Source of the DNA: Mycolicibacterium sp. P9-64
GTDB taxonomy: Bacteria > Actinomycetota > Actinomycetes > Mycobacteriales > Mycobacteriaceae
Assembly (NCBI RefSeq): GCF_008329605.1
Contig: NZ_NPKO01000003.1
Coordinates: 62,001 to 126,000, forward strand
Reading direction: 5' to 3'
DNA: 64,000 nucleotides
Numbering within the stretch: position 1 is the stretch's first letter; each line of letters opens with the position of its first letter. Below the pieces are notes generated by a model that did no database searches, was not told where the DNA came from, and saw nothing but the letters and a program-made list of their open reading frames with translations. Shown piece by piece: positions 18,876 through 26,866 of this stretch. Both the position numbers and the translations under genes were made by a program.

Positions 18876-18889
18876 CACAATAGTTTGTG
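18876..18889. promoter_or_regulatory. LysR-type operator in the divergent promoter
   Basis: CACAA-TAGT-TTGTG is a perfect 5-4-5 inverted repeat, extended by TCAC and GTGA farther out. It begins eight bases from the regulator's ATG and lies about 50 bases before the monooxygenase ATG, the usual place for a LysR recognition site. Confidence 0.55.
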
Positions 18890-18938
18890 TAGTGACTCTG
18901 TCTTGGACTTATGGCCGAGGGTTCGCCAACCTGGGGAC

Positions 18939-20090
18939 ATGACCGAATCAACGGAAGTCCTCATCGCAGGTGCAGGCATCGGGGGGCTCACCGCGGCGCT
19001 CACGCTGCACGCCACCGGAGTCCGATCGACCGTCATCGACAGTGCACGGGAGCTGCGGCCCCTCGGCGTCGGCATCAACCTGCTGCCACACGCGGTCCGC
19101 GAGCTTCACGCATTGGGCCTGGCCGACGAGTTGGCGCGCATCGCCGCCGAGCCAGCCAAGATCTCGTTCTTCGACGAGAGCGGCAACCTGGCGTTCAGCG
19201 AGGCACGCGGCATCGCCGGTGGCTACGCATGGCCCCAGTACTCCGTGCACCGCGGTCACCTGCAGATGTTGCTGTTGTCCGCAGTCCGCGACCGCCTGGG
19301 ACCCGGCTCCGTGCGAACCGCCATGGGCCTCAACGGGTTCGACGCCCACGACGGCCACGTCACGGCACACACCGCGGCCGGTGACGTCGACGCGCGAATC
19401 TTCGTCGGCGCCGACGGTCTGCACTCCGTCGTGCGCGCCCGACTGCACCAGGGACCCGATCCCCTGATGTGGTCGGGAATACGGATGTATCGCGGCGCAG
19501 CCGAGATGCCCGCCTTCCTGGACGGCCGCACGATGGCGATCGTCAAGGGTGCCGACGGCATCGATCTGATCACCTATCCGATCGGGAGCGGATTCGTCAA
19601 TTGGGTTGTGCAAGTGCCCGAATCGACTCCGGGACCACTGCCCGGCAACGCCGGATGGAACGCCCCCGTGGACCCCGGCACCGTGCGCGAGCACCTCGCC
19701 GGCTGGCACCTGGAATGGCTGGACGCGGCGGACATGGTGGGGCGCACGGCCACCGTTCTGGAGTATCCGATGGTCGACCGAGACCCGCTGCCCTGGTGGG
19801 GCCGTGGCAACGTGACACTGCTCGGCGACGCCGCCCACCCGATGTATCCGGTCGGGGCCAACGGAGGCTCACAAGCGATCGTCGACGCGCGCGTGCTGGC
19901 CAACGAGCTTCACCGCGATCCCGATGCGGGCCTGCGAGCCTACGAGAACGACCGCATGGCGGCGACGGCCGACGTCATTGCCGCCAACCGCGAGATGCAT
20001 CAGTCGGGCGCCACCCTAAGCCCGGAGGACCTCGCCGAGGTCACCGCGAAGTATCGAAGCGACACTGGCGCAGACAGGGCGACCGCATGA
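18939..20090 (+). CDS. FAD-dependent monooxygenase
   Basis: A 383-residue flavoprotein of the single-component aromatic hydroxylase group. The N-terminal dinucleotide motif is VLIAGAGIGGLTAALTL (about residues 7-23), the middle DG motif is FVGADGLHSVVRARL, and the second FAD motif is LLGDAAHPMYPVGANGGSQAI. This subgroup (with MYPVGANGGSQAI) includes enzymes annotated as flavin-dependent oxidoreductases acting on hydroxylated rings; the substrate is unknown. ATG 18939 follows a CTGGGGA Shine-Dalgarno-like run. It overlaps the downstream hydrolase by ATGA, so the two form an operon under the divergent LysR regulator. Confidence 0.88.
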   Translation: MTESTEVLIAGAGIGGLTAALTLHATGVRSTVIDSARELRPLGVGINLLPHAVRELHALGLADELARIAAEPAKISFFDESGNLAFSEARGIAGGYAWPQYSVHRGHLQMLLLSAVRDRLGPGSVRTAMGLNGFDAHDGHVTAHTAAGDVDARIFVGADGLHSVVRARLHQGPDPLMWSGIRMYRGAAEMPAFLDGRTMAIVKGADGIDLITYPIGSGFVNWVVQVPESTPGPLPGNAGWNAPVDPGTVREHLAGWHLEWLDAADMVGRTATVLEYPMVDRDPLPWWGRGNVTLLGDAAHPMYPVGANGGSQAIVDARVLANELHRDPDAGLRAYENDRMAATADVIAANREMHQSGATLSPEDLAEVTAKYRSDTGADRATA

Positions 20091-20761
20091 CCACCTACGT
20101 TCTCATCCCCGGCGCCTGCCATGGCGCGTGGTGCTTCGACGACCTCTCCGCCGCATTGCGCGCAGCCGGTCACCGCGTCCTGGCGTACACGCTGACCGGC
20201 CTCGCCGAGCGGGCACACCTGCTGCACGCAGGCGTCAACCTCGAGACTCACGTCACCGACGTGCTGTCCGCCCTGTCCGTCGAGCCCGACGCCGACGACC
20301 TCGTCCTCGTCGGCCACAGCTACGGGGGCATGGTCATCACCGCCGTCGCCGATCGCATCCCCGGCCAGGTGGACGCTCTGGTGTACCTGGATGCTCTCGT
20401 CCCGAGGAACGGGGAGTCCTGCTGGGACCTGGTCAACGACGAACACCGGAAGTGGTACCTCGGCGTCGACCACACCGGGTACGCCGTGCCACCGCTGCCG
20501 TTCTTCGACGAGCGGGCGAGCGCCCATCCGCTCGCGTCGTTTCTGCAGCCGATCGCCCTGTCGGGTGACACGAGCGCATTTCGGCGTCGCGACTTCGTCT
20601 ACGCGCTGGGCTGGCCTGGCGATTCCCCGCTTCGGCCGTCGTACGACCGCGTTCGCGACGATCCGACGTGGACGACGCACGAGCTGGACGGCAGGCACAA
20701 CCTGATGCGGGACAACCCCGACGATCTGCTGCGCATCCTGCTCGACGTCGGCACGCGATGA
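20087..20761 (+). CDS. alpha/beta hydrolase (EstC/salicylate-esterase-like)
   Basis: A 224-residue alpha/beta hydrolase of the small plant-esterase-like group: N-terminal LIPGACHGAWCFDDL (oxyanion region), nucleophile elbow GHSYGG with Ser78, LVYLDALVPRNGES, and catalytic His in GRHNLMRDNPDDLL (His204). Related proteins hydrolyse methyl esters or C-C/ester bonds of aromatic compounds. The ATGA overlap with the monooxygenase suggests sequential action: hydroxylation and then hydrolytic cleavage of an organic compound. Confidence 0.87.
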   Translation: MTTYVLIPGACHGAWCFDDLSAALRAAGHRVLAYTLTGLAERAHLLHAGVNLETHVTDVLSALSVEPDADDLVLVGHSYGGMVITAVADRIPGQVDALVYLDALVPRNGESCWDLVNDEHRKWYLGVDHTGYAVPPLPFFDERASAHPLASFLQPIALSGDTSAFRRRDFVYALGWPGDSPLRPSYDRVRDDPTWTTHELDGRHNLMRDNPDDLLRILLDVGTR

Positions 20762-20798
20762 AACTGCAACACGTTTCAGTTCGGGCGCCGTGATCGGT

Positions 20799-20804
20799 TA
20801 GTCT
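20799..20804 (+). promoter_or_regulatory. -10 element of leaderless DUF35 gene
   Basis: TAGTCT is followed by seven bases (GACCCCC) and GTG 20812, consistent with a leaderless start of the DUF35-thiolase operon. Confidence 0.45.
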
Positions 20805-20811
20805 GACCCCC

Positions 20812-21288
20812 GTGCCAGGAGCAACCGATGCGCCCAACCAACTACCGGCAATCGACGGATGGTTCACCACCAACGACGCCGGGCAGCCGTACCTGATCGC
20901 AGGCAAGTGCCAGCAGTGTGGCACGTACGTCTTTCCGCCGCGGGCCAACAACTGCCCCAACCCGGCGTGCGACTCCGACGTGCTCGACCAGGTCCCGCTG
21001 TCGCGCCGCGGGACGGTGTGGAGCTACACCGAGAACCAGTACGCACCTCCTCCGCCGTACCCGGCGCCTGACCCGTTCGAACCGTTCGCCGTCGCCGCCG
21101 TCGAGCTAGCCGACGAGGGAATCATCGTGTTGGGCAAGGTCGTCGAAGGCACGCTGGCCGCCGATCTGAAGGTCGGCATGGAGATGGAACTGACCACCAT
21201 GCCGCTCTACACCGACGATGACGGCTTCGTTCGTACGGTCTACGCGTGGAGGATCGCGGACGCGAAGAGCAAGGGAAGGCACGCATGA
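20812..21288 (+). CDS. Zn-ribbon/OB-fold DUF35 protein (Rv1628c-like), thiolase partner
   Basis: A 158-residue protein with a rubredoxin-like zinc ribbon (Cys33, Cys36, Cys48, Cys53) and an OB fold over about 65-150 (GTVWSYTENQY, FAVAAVELADEGIIVLGKV). DUF35 proteins form complexes with thiolase-like or acyl-CoA-binding partners, for example in sterol side-chain degradation, and can bind acyl-CoA or aid thioester handling. The stop overlaps the thiolase start by ATGA, which fits a two-subunit enzyme. The exact substrate is not evident. Confidence 0.87.
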   Translation: MPGATDAPNQLPAIDGWFTTNDAGQPYLIAGKCQQCGTYVFPPRANNCPNPACDSDVLDQVPLSRRGTVWSYTENQYAPPPPYPAPDPFEPFAVAAVELADEGIIVLGKVVEGTLAADLKVGMEMELTTMPLYTDDDGFVRTVYAWRIADAKSKGRHA

Positions 21289-22520
21289 GCCCCGACACAT
21301 CCCCCCAGCCGCTTCGCTCCAGCCCGCCGGAACCGCTGTACATCCTCGGCGCGGGTATGCACCCGTGGGGCAAGTGGGGCAACGACTTCACCGAGTACGG
21401 CGTCGTCGCAGCGCGGGCCGCGCTCGCCGAGGCCGGCCTGGACTGGCGCCAGATCCAGATGGTCGCCGGTGCCGACACCATCCGCAACGGCTACCCCGGC
21501 TTCATCGCCGGAGCGACCTTCGCCCAGAAGCTCGGCTGGAACGGGGTGCCCGTCAGCTCCAGCTACGCGGCCTGCGCCAGCGGCTCGCAGGCGTTGCAGA
21601 GCGCCCGGGCACAGATCCTCGCCGGGTTCTGTGACGTGGCGCTGGTGATCGGTGCCGACACCACGCCCAAGGGTTTCTTCGCGCCGGTCGGCGGTGAACG
21701 CCGCAACGATCCCGACTGGCAGCGGTTCCATCTGATCGGCGCCACCAACCCGGTGTACTTCGCACTGCTGGCCCGACGCCGGATGGACCTCTACGGCGCG
21801 ACGGTCGAGGACTTCGCCGCGGTGAAGGTCAAGAACGCCAAGCACGGCCTCGCCAACCCCAACGCCCGCTTCCGCAAGGAAGTGTCGGTGGACGACGTGC
21901 TGGCCAGCCCGGTGGTCTCCGATCCGCTTCGGCTGCTCGACATCTGCGCGACGTCGGACGGTGCGGCCGCGCTGATCGTGGCGAGCGCCAAGTTCGCAAA
22001 GGCGCACCTCGGCTCGCTGGAGGGAGTGCCGTCGGTGCGCGCGGTGTCGACCGTGACGCCGCGGTATCCGCAGCATCTGCCCGAGTTGCCGGACATCGCA
22101 ACCGATTCCACCGCCGTGGTGCCTGCGCCGGATCGGGTGTTCAAGGATCAGATCCTCGACGCGGCCTACGCGGAGGCGGGCATCGGGCCCGACGACGTCA
22201 GCCTCGCCGAGGTCTACGACCTGTCCACGGCCCTCGAGCTGGACTGGTACGAACACCTGGGCCTGTGCGCCAAGGGTGAGGCCGAAGCGCTACTGCGCAG
22301 TGGTGCAACGGCCATCGGCGGCCGCGTTCCCGTCAACGCCTCCGGCGGCCTCGCGTCGTTCGGCGAGGCGATCCCCGCCCAGGCGATCGCGCAGGTCTGC
22401 GAGCTCACCTGGCAGCTGAAGGGTCAGGCTACGGGCAGGCAGGTCGAGGGCGCAAAGGTCGGCGTCACCGCCAACCAGGGCCTGTTCGGCCACGGCTCGT
22501 CGGTCATCGTCGCGAGGTAG
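21285..22520 (+). CDS. thiolase-family lipid-transfer protein (Rv1627c-like)
   Basis: A 411-residue thiolase-fold protein. The N-terminal nucleophile region is SSSYAACASGSQALQSAR with Cys97; the C-terminal part has LAEVYDLSTALELDWYEHLGL and PVNASGGLASFGEAIPAQAIAQVCELTWQL, which resembles the SCP-x/Ltp group rather than classical acetyl-CoA acetyltransferases. Such proteins act as thiolases or retro-aldolases on branched or steroid-like acyl-CoAs together with a DUF35 subunit, and one is encoded immediately upstream here. Confidence 0.87.
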   Translation: MSPDTSPQPLRSSPPEPLYILGAGMHPWGKWGNDFTEYGVVAARAALAEAGLDWRQIQMVAGADTIRNGYPGFIAGATFAQKLGWNGVPVSSSYAACASGSQALQSARAQILAGFCDVALVIGADTTPKGFFAPVGGERRNDPDWQRFHLIGATNPVYFALLARRRMDLYGATVEDFAAVKVKNAKHGLANPNARFRKEVSVDDVLASPVVSDPLRLLDICATSDGAAALIVASAKFAKAHLGSLEGVPSVRAVSTVTPRYPQHLPELPDIATDSTAVVPAPDRVFKDQILDAAYAEAGIGPDDVSLAEVYDLSTALELDWYEHLGLCAKGEAEALLRSGATAIGGRVPVNASGGLASFGEAIPAQAIAQVCELTWQLKGQATGRQVEGAKVGVTANQGLFGHGSSVIVAR

Positions 22521-22530
22521 TCACCTTCCT

Positions 22531-22591
22531 CCGCGAGCGCGCGTGTTTGCGGGCGACACGCCGCAACGAAGCCCGATTTTGCGCGCGCTCG
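22531..22591. repeat. short imperfect-palindromic repeat, copy 1
   Basis: A 61-base element starting CCGCGAGCGCGCGTGT and ending GCGCGCGCTCG. Its own ends are inverted repeats (CGAGCGCGCG/CGCGCGCTCG). The reverse complement of copy 2 (22843-22904) starts with the same CCGCGAGCGCGCGTGT, shares ACACGCCGC in the middle and ends in GCTCG. It lies between the thiolase and DUF167 genes. Confidence 0.6.
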
Positions 22592-22606
22592 TCGTTGAAT
22601 GACTAC

Positions 22607-22834
22607 GTGCCAGTGATGATCTCGGTGCGTGTCAAACCCGGCAGCCGCAAGGGTCCCCTCGTCGAGACCGGCGCGGACGGCGAGCTCACCGTCTACGTGC
22701 CAGAACGCGCGGTCGACGGGAAGGCAAACGACGCCGTGACCCGGCTGCTCGCCGAACATTTCGGCGTGCCACGCAGTCGGGTGGAGTTGGTCTCCGGCGC
22801 GACGGCGCGGATCAAGCGCTTCCATATCGGCTGA
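22607..22834 (+). CDS. DUF167 / YggU family small protein
   Basis: A 75-residue protein of the DUF167 (UPF0235, YggU) family. Motifs are ISVRVKPGSRKGPLVE, LTVYVPERAVDGKANDAVTRLLAEHFGVPRSRVELVSGATARIKRFHI, seen in two halves around KAND, which is the family signature. Function is unknown; a nucleic-acid-binding role has been suggested from structure. GTG 22607 or ATG 22616 are both possible. The gene is bracketed by two inverted copies of a short palindromic repeat. Confidence 0.85.
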   Translation: MPVMISVRVKPGSRKGPLVETGADGELTVYVPERAVDGKANDAVTRLLAEHFGVPRSRVELVSGATARIKRFHIG

Positions 22835-22842
22835 CGCACTGC

Positions 22843-22904
22843 CGAGCGTGCACGTTCTGCCGCGGTTTCGCGGCGTGTTGGGGTACAGACACGCGCGCTC
22901 GCGG
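22843..22904. repeat. short imperfect-palindromic repeat, copy 2 (inverted)
   Basis: A 62-base element, CGAGCGTGCACGTT to ACGCGCGCTCGCGG, inverted relative to copy 1 at 22531-22591. It sits between the convergent DUF167 and livF genes, where its hairpin (CGCGGTTTCGCGGCG inside) could also act as a transcription stop. Confidence 0.6.
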
Positions 22905-22926
22905 GAGAAGGAGGAGAAGGGAAGGC

Positions 22927-23685
22927 CTAGGCAACGCCCAGGTATGCGGCGCGAATGCTGTCGTCGGCCAACAAGTCCCGCGCCACCCCGCTGCGTGTCA
23001 CCTGGCCCGTCTCGAGGATGTAGGCCCGATCCGAGCGGGTCAGCGCCTGCTGGGCGTTCTGCTCGACGAGCAGCACCGTGGTGCCCGTCGAGTTGATCTC
23101 GGAGATGATCTTGAAGATCTGCGAGATCACCATGGGGGCAAGGCCCATCGACGGTTCGTCGAGCAGCAACACCTTGGGGCGTGCCATCAGAGCCCGCCCG
23201 ATGGCCAGCATCTGCTGCTCGCCACCCGAAAGCGTGCCGCCTACCTGCGTGCGTCGCTCCGCGAGCCGCGGGAACGTCTCAAGCACCCAGTCCAGCCGTT
23301 CGCGGTGTTCGGCACGGCTCGCGAACTTCCGTCCGTAACAGCCCATTTCAAGGTTCTCGATGACGGTCATGCCGGGGAACACCCCGCGTCCCTCCGGCGC
23401 CTGGATCAACCCGTCGGTGACGCGGCGATGGGCCTTCACCTTCGAGACGTCATTGCCGTCGAACCAGACCGAACCCGACGACAGCGGTCGCAGACCCGAG
23501 ATGGCGCGCATCATCGTGGTCTTGCCGGCGCCGTTGGAGCCCAGCAGCGTGACGAGCTCGCCTTCGCGCACGATCAGCGAAACACCGTGCAGAGCTTGAA
23601 TGCGCCCGTAGTGCACGACGACGTCGCGGACCTCCAGCAGGATCGGTCGCGGATCGGCGTCGGTGATCTCAGCCGAGCTCGTCAT
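22927..23685 (-). CDS. livF: branched-chain amino-acid ABC transporter ATPase LivF
   Basis: A 252-residue ABC ATPase: Walker A GSNGAGKT at 49-56, LivF-type LIQAPEGRGVFPGMTVIENL, signature LSGGEQQMLAIGRALM, Walker B KVLLLDEPSMGLAP and H-loop LLVEQNAQQAL. It would power uptake of Leu/Ile/Val or related substrates with LivG, LivH, LivM and the LivK-type binding protein. ATG 23685 lies inside the end of livG (17-base overlap), showing translational coupling. It is last in the operon. Confidence 0.95.
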   Translation of the reverse strand: MTSSAEITDADPRPILLEVRDVVVHYGRIQALHGVSLIVREGELVTLLGSNGAGKTTMMRAISGLRPLSSGSVWFDGNDVSKVKAHRRVTDGLIQAPEGRGVFPGMTVIENLEMGCYGRKFASRAEHRERLDWVLETFPRLAERRTQVGGTLSGGEQQMLAIGRALMARPKVLLLDEPSMGLAPMVISQIFKIISEINSTGTTVLLVEQNAQQALTRSDRAYILETGQVTRSGVARDLLADDSIRAAYLGVA

Positions 23686-24511
23686 CGGGCACCCCCAGGT
23701 AGGCGGCGATGACCGCCGGGTTGTCGCGGATCTCGGCAGGCAGACCGTCGGCGATCTTGCGCCCGAACTCGAGCACGACGATCCGGTCGGTGACACCCAT
23801 GACCAGGCGCATGTCGTGTTCGATCAGCAGAACCGTGTAGCCGTCGTCGCGAATCGCCTGGATCAGCTCGATCAGAGCGGACTTCTCGCTCGGATTGAAC
23901 CCTGCCGCGGGCTCGTCGAGGCACAGCAGTTTCGGTTCGGTCGCGAGTGCGCGGGCGATCTCCAACCGGCGCTGATCGCCGTATGGCAGGTTCTTGGCCT
24001 TCTCCTCGCCGCGGTGCGCGATGCCGACGAACTGCAGCAGCGCGGCTGCACGTTCGATGGCATCCTTCTCCTCGCGCCGGTGCCGCGGAGTGCGGATCAG
24101 GGCTCCGGGAACCGAGGTCTTGTGCCGGGCGTCGGTGCCGACGACGACGTTCTCCAATGCCGTCATCTCGCCCCAGAGCCGGATGTTCTGGAACGTTCTT
24201 GCGATGCCGCGCCTGGTGATCTGGTACCGCTTGATCCGGCCGAGCGGCGAACCGTCGAACGTCACCGTGCCCGAGGTGGGCCGGTAGACGCCGGTGATGG
24301 CGTTGAAGCAGGTGGTCTTGCCCGCGCCGTTGGGACCGATCAGCCCGAGGATCTCGCCGCGCTTGATGCTGAACGTCACCGCGTCGAGCGCGGTGAGACC
24401 GCCGAACTTGACCGTGAGGTCCTTGGTCTCGAGCAGCGTTTCGCCCTCGGCCGCCTGCACGTCGCGGTGCAGGGCGGCGAGTTCTTCGTCGATCACGGGC
24501 TCTTCAGTCAT
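23669..24511 (-). CDS. livG: branched-chain amino-acid ABC transporter ATPase LivG
   Basis: A 280-residue ABC ATPase with an acidic N-terminal extension of about 25 residues (EEPVIDEELAALHRDVQAAE), Walker A GPNGAGKT at 59-66, the LivG-specific ARTFQNIRLWGEMTALENV, signature NLPYGDQRRLEIARAL, Walker B LLCLDEPAAGFNP and H-loop LLIEHDMRLVM. It pairs with LivF. It lies 30 bases after livM and overlaps livF. Confidence 0.95.
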   Translation of the reverse strand: MTEEPVIDEELAALHRDVQAAEGETLLETKDLTVKFGGLTALDAVTFSIKRGEILGLIGPNGAGKTTCFNAITGVYRPTSGTVTFDGSPLGRIKRYQITRRGIARTFQNIRLWGEMTALENVVVGTDARHKTSVPGALIRTPRHRREEKDAIERAAALLQFVGIAHRGEEKAKNLPYGDQRRLEIARALATEPKLLCLDEPAAGFNPSEKSALIELIQAIRDDGYTVLLIEHDMRLVMGVTDRIVVLEFGRKIADGLPAEIRDNPAVIAAYLGVPDDELG

Positions 24512-24541
24512 GCGCGATCCCGCTTCGCTTCTGGCTCGTAG

Positions 24542-25750
24542 TCATGCTGCCGCCTTCGAATCATCGGCGCTGCCAAGCAATTTGCGCGCCGACTTGCCGT
24601 AGGCGAGCAACTGCTGGCGAACCGGGAACAGACCCTGCGGCCGGAAGATCATCAGCACCACCAGAGCAAGGCCGAAGAAGAGGTACTTCAAGTCGCCGAG
24701 GTTGACCCCGAACAGATGCACTCCCAGTAATCGGTTGGGCAGGTACACGATGATGAACGCGCCGAAGATGACGCCCAACTTGTTGCCTTGGCCGCCGAGC
24801 ACAACGGCCACCAGGAACAGCATCGAGTTGATGATGTTGAAGTTGGTCGGAGCGACGTACTGGACCTGGCCCGCGTAGAGCGCTCCTGACAGACCGCCGA
24901 TCGCCGCGCCGATCACGAAGGCCCACAGTTTGAACCGGAAGGTGTTGACACCCATCACTTCCGCGGCGTCTTCGTCTTCGCGGATGGCGACCCAGGCCCG
25001 GCCCACCCGGCTGCGCTCCAGGTTGCCGACCAGCAGCAGGAGTCCGACGATCAGCAGCAGGCCGAGCCAGAACCACCAGGTGCCGTAGTTGGCGTGACCC
25101 GTCGAGTTGCCGCTGGAGAACACGCCGTTGGGCAGCTTCTCGGTCTCCCCGAGGCGCGGATAGGCGATCTCGTTCAGGCCGCGTGACCCGTTGGTGATGT
25201 CGGAGAGGTTGTCGGCGAGCAGGCGGATGATCTCGCCGAAGCCGAGTGTCACGATGGCCAGGTAGTCACCGCGAAGACGCAGGGTCGGTATGCCAAGGAT
25301 CAGACCCGCCAGCGCGGTCACCGCCATCGCCAGCGGAACACAGGACAGCCAGGCCCAGTCCTTGCTGAAGAACCCGGTGGGGCCCATCTTGTTCCACGGA
25401 CTGTCGGGGCTGGTGATCAGCGCCACCGTGTAGGCACCCACCGCGTAGAAACCGACGTAGCCGAGGTCGAGCAGGCCTGCTTGACCGACCACCACGTTGA
25501 GCCCGATGGCGATGATCGCGACCATCACGAAGGCCGCCATGGTGCCACCGAAGCTGATCCCCGGCGTGTCGATGAAACCCGGTGTGTACAAGGGCAATAG
25601 CGCGAGCAGCGAGAAGCCGATGACGCCGAAGACCCACTTCATCGGCCGGCTTTGGCTCGCCCACCACTGCCGCAGACCGTCGCCCGGGGCCAGGATTCGC
25701 TGACCGAGGGTAGTGACCGAACCGCTCTCTGGCGCAGCCTTGTGACTCAT
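24542..25750 (-). CDS. livM: branched-chain amino-acid ABC permease LivM
   Basis: A 402-residue inner-membrane permease of the LivM family with about ten helices. Conserved stretches are GLNVVVGQAGLLDLGYVGFYAVGAY, LRGDYLAIVTLGFGEIIRLL, and NTFRFKLWAFVIGAAIGGLSGALYAG near the ATPase contact. The approximately 35-residue N-terminal cytosolic segment is typical for actinobacteria. The start codon overlaps the livH stop by ATGA. It forms the channel with LivH. Confidence 0.95.
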   Translation of the reverse strand: MSHKAAPESGSVTTLGQRILAPGDGLRQWWASQSRPMKWVFGVIGFSLLALLPLYTPGFIDTPGISFGGTMAAFVMVAIIAIGLNVVVGQAGLLDLGYVGFYAVGAYTVALITSPDSPWNKMGPTGFFSKDWAWLSCVPLAMAVTALAGLILGIPTLRLRGDYLAIVTLGFGEIIRLLADNLSDITNGSRGLNEIAYPRLGETEKLPNGVFSSGNSTGHANYGTWWFWLGLLLIVGLLLLVGNLERSRVGRAWVAIREDEDAAEVMGVNTFRFKLWAFVIGAAIGGLSGALYAGQVQYVAPTNFNIINSMLFLVAVVLGGQGNKLGVIFGAFIIVYLPNRLLGVHLFGVNLGDLKYLFFGLALVVLMIFRPQGLFPVRQQLLAYGKSARKLLGSADDSKAAA

Positions 25751-26784
25751 GCGCGCGCCTTCCCGAGGCTTTCGCCCAGTATGCCGGTCGGCCGGATCAA
25801 CAGCACGAGCACCAGCAGGACGAAGGCGACGACGTCACGCCACTGCGTGCCGAACACCGCCTGGCCGTAGTTCTCCATCACGCCGAGCAGCAGACCGCCG
25901 AGCAGCGCACCGCGGAGGTTTCCGATGCCGCCGAGGACCGCGGCCGAGAAGGCCTTGATGCCCAACAGGAATCCGCCGGAGTAGATCAGTCCCTGCGGCA
26001 CCTTCAGCGTGTAGAGCAGTGCCGCGGCGCCTGCCAGCAGGCCGCCGATGAGGAACGTGGTGATGATGATGCGCTCGCGCGAGACACCCATCAGCGTGGC
26101 GGTGTTCGCATCCTGCGCGACGGCGCGGATGCCGCGGCCGAACTTGGTTCGGTTGATCGCGATGTCGGTCAACAGGGCGAGCACCAATGCCGCGACGATC
26201 ACGACCAGGGTGACGTTGGAGACCGATGCGCCGAAGATGGTGAACTGGGTCTTGGGTTGCACCAAGATGATCGGCTGCTGGGCGTTGGATCCGCCGTATC
26301 CCTTGATGATGTGCGGCAGGATGAAGTGCACGAATTCCTGCAGCACGAAGGACATTCCGATGGCGGTGATCAGGAACGTCAGCGGCCGCGCGTTACGTCG
26401 GCGCAACGGTCGGTAGGCGATGAACTCGAGCCCCACCGCCGCCGATCCCGACACCAGCATCGCGAACAGCATGGCGATGAACAGGTACACGATGGTCAGT
26501 GCGACGCCCTTGTTGTAGGCGTTACCGCTTGGGGCGAAGCCCAGGATCATGTCCAGGCAGAAGTACGCACCGAACATGCCGAGCATGAAGATCTCGGAAT
26601 GGGCGAAGTTGATCAACCGCAGCACGCCGAACACCAGGGTGTAGCCGACGGCGACCAACGCGTAGATGGCCCCCCACGACAGCCCGTCGACGGTCAACTG
26701 CCAAAAGCCGTCGAGAAGATTATCGACGTTGAAGTTGATGTTGGCGGCTTGGCAGGCGAATTGTTCGACGCACTCGTGGATCAT
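25747..26784 (-). CDS. livH: branched-chain amino-acid ABC permease LivH
   Basis: A 345-residue permease of the LivH family with about eight to nine helices. It has GLSWGAIYALVAVGYTLVFGVLRLINFAHSEIFMLG near the N-terminus (in two parts: GAIYALVAVGYTLVFGV and RLINFAH), AFRRRN-like RPLRRRNARPL, and FLLGIKAFSAAVLGGIGNLRGALLGGLLLG at the C-terminus. It is preceded by 82 bases that separate it from the binding-protein gene and contain a 15-bp stem-loop, which could lower permease expression relative to the binding protein. Confidence 0.95.
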   Translation of the reverse strand: MIHECVEQFACQAANINFNVDNLLDGFWQLTVDGLSWGAIYALVAVGYTLVFGVLRLINFAHSEIFMLGMFGAYFCLDMILGFAPSGNAYNKGVALTIVYLFIAMLFAMLVSGSAAVGLEFIAYRPLRRRNARPLTFLITAIGMSFVLQEFVHFILPHIIKGYGGSNAQQPIILVQPKTQFTIFGASVSNVTLVVIVAALVLALLTDIAINRTKFGRGIRAVAQDANTATLMGVSRERIIITTFLIGGLLAGAAALLYTLKVPQGLIYSGGFLLGIKAFSAAVLGGIGNLRGALLGGLLLGVMENYGQAVFGTQWRDVVAFVLLVLVLLIRPTGILGESLGKARA

Positions 26785-26815
26785 CCGGGGGCGGCTCCTG
26801 GTGGATTACGGATGC

Positions 26816-26854
26816 GAGGCGCGCCCGAGAAACCTTCGCTCTCGGACGCGCCTC
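26816..26854 (-). other. stem-loop between livK-type gene and livH
   Basis: Two 15-base arms (GAGGCGCGCCCGAGA and TCTCGGACGCGCCTC, one mismatch) around a nine-base loop. There is no T-run after it on the minus strand, so it is more likely an mRNA-stabilising or partial-termination element than a full terminator. Such hairpins are common after binding-protein genes. Confidence 0.6.
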
Positions 26855-26866
26855 GTCTCGGACGGC

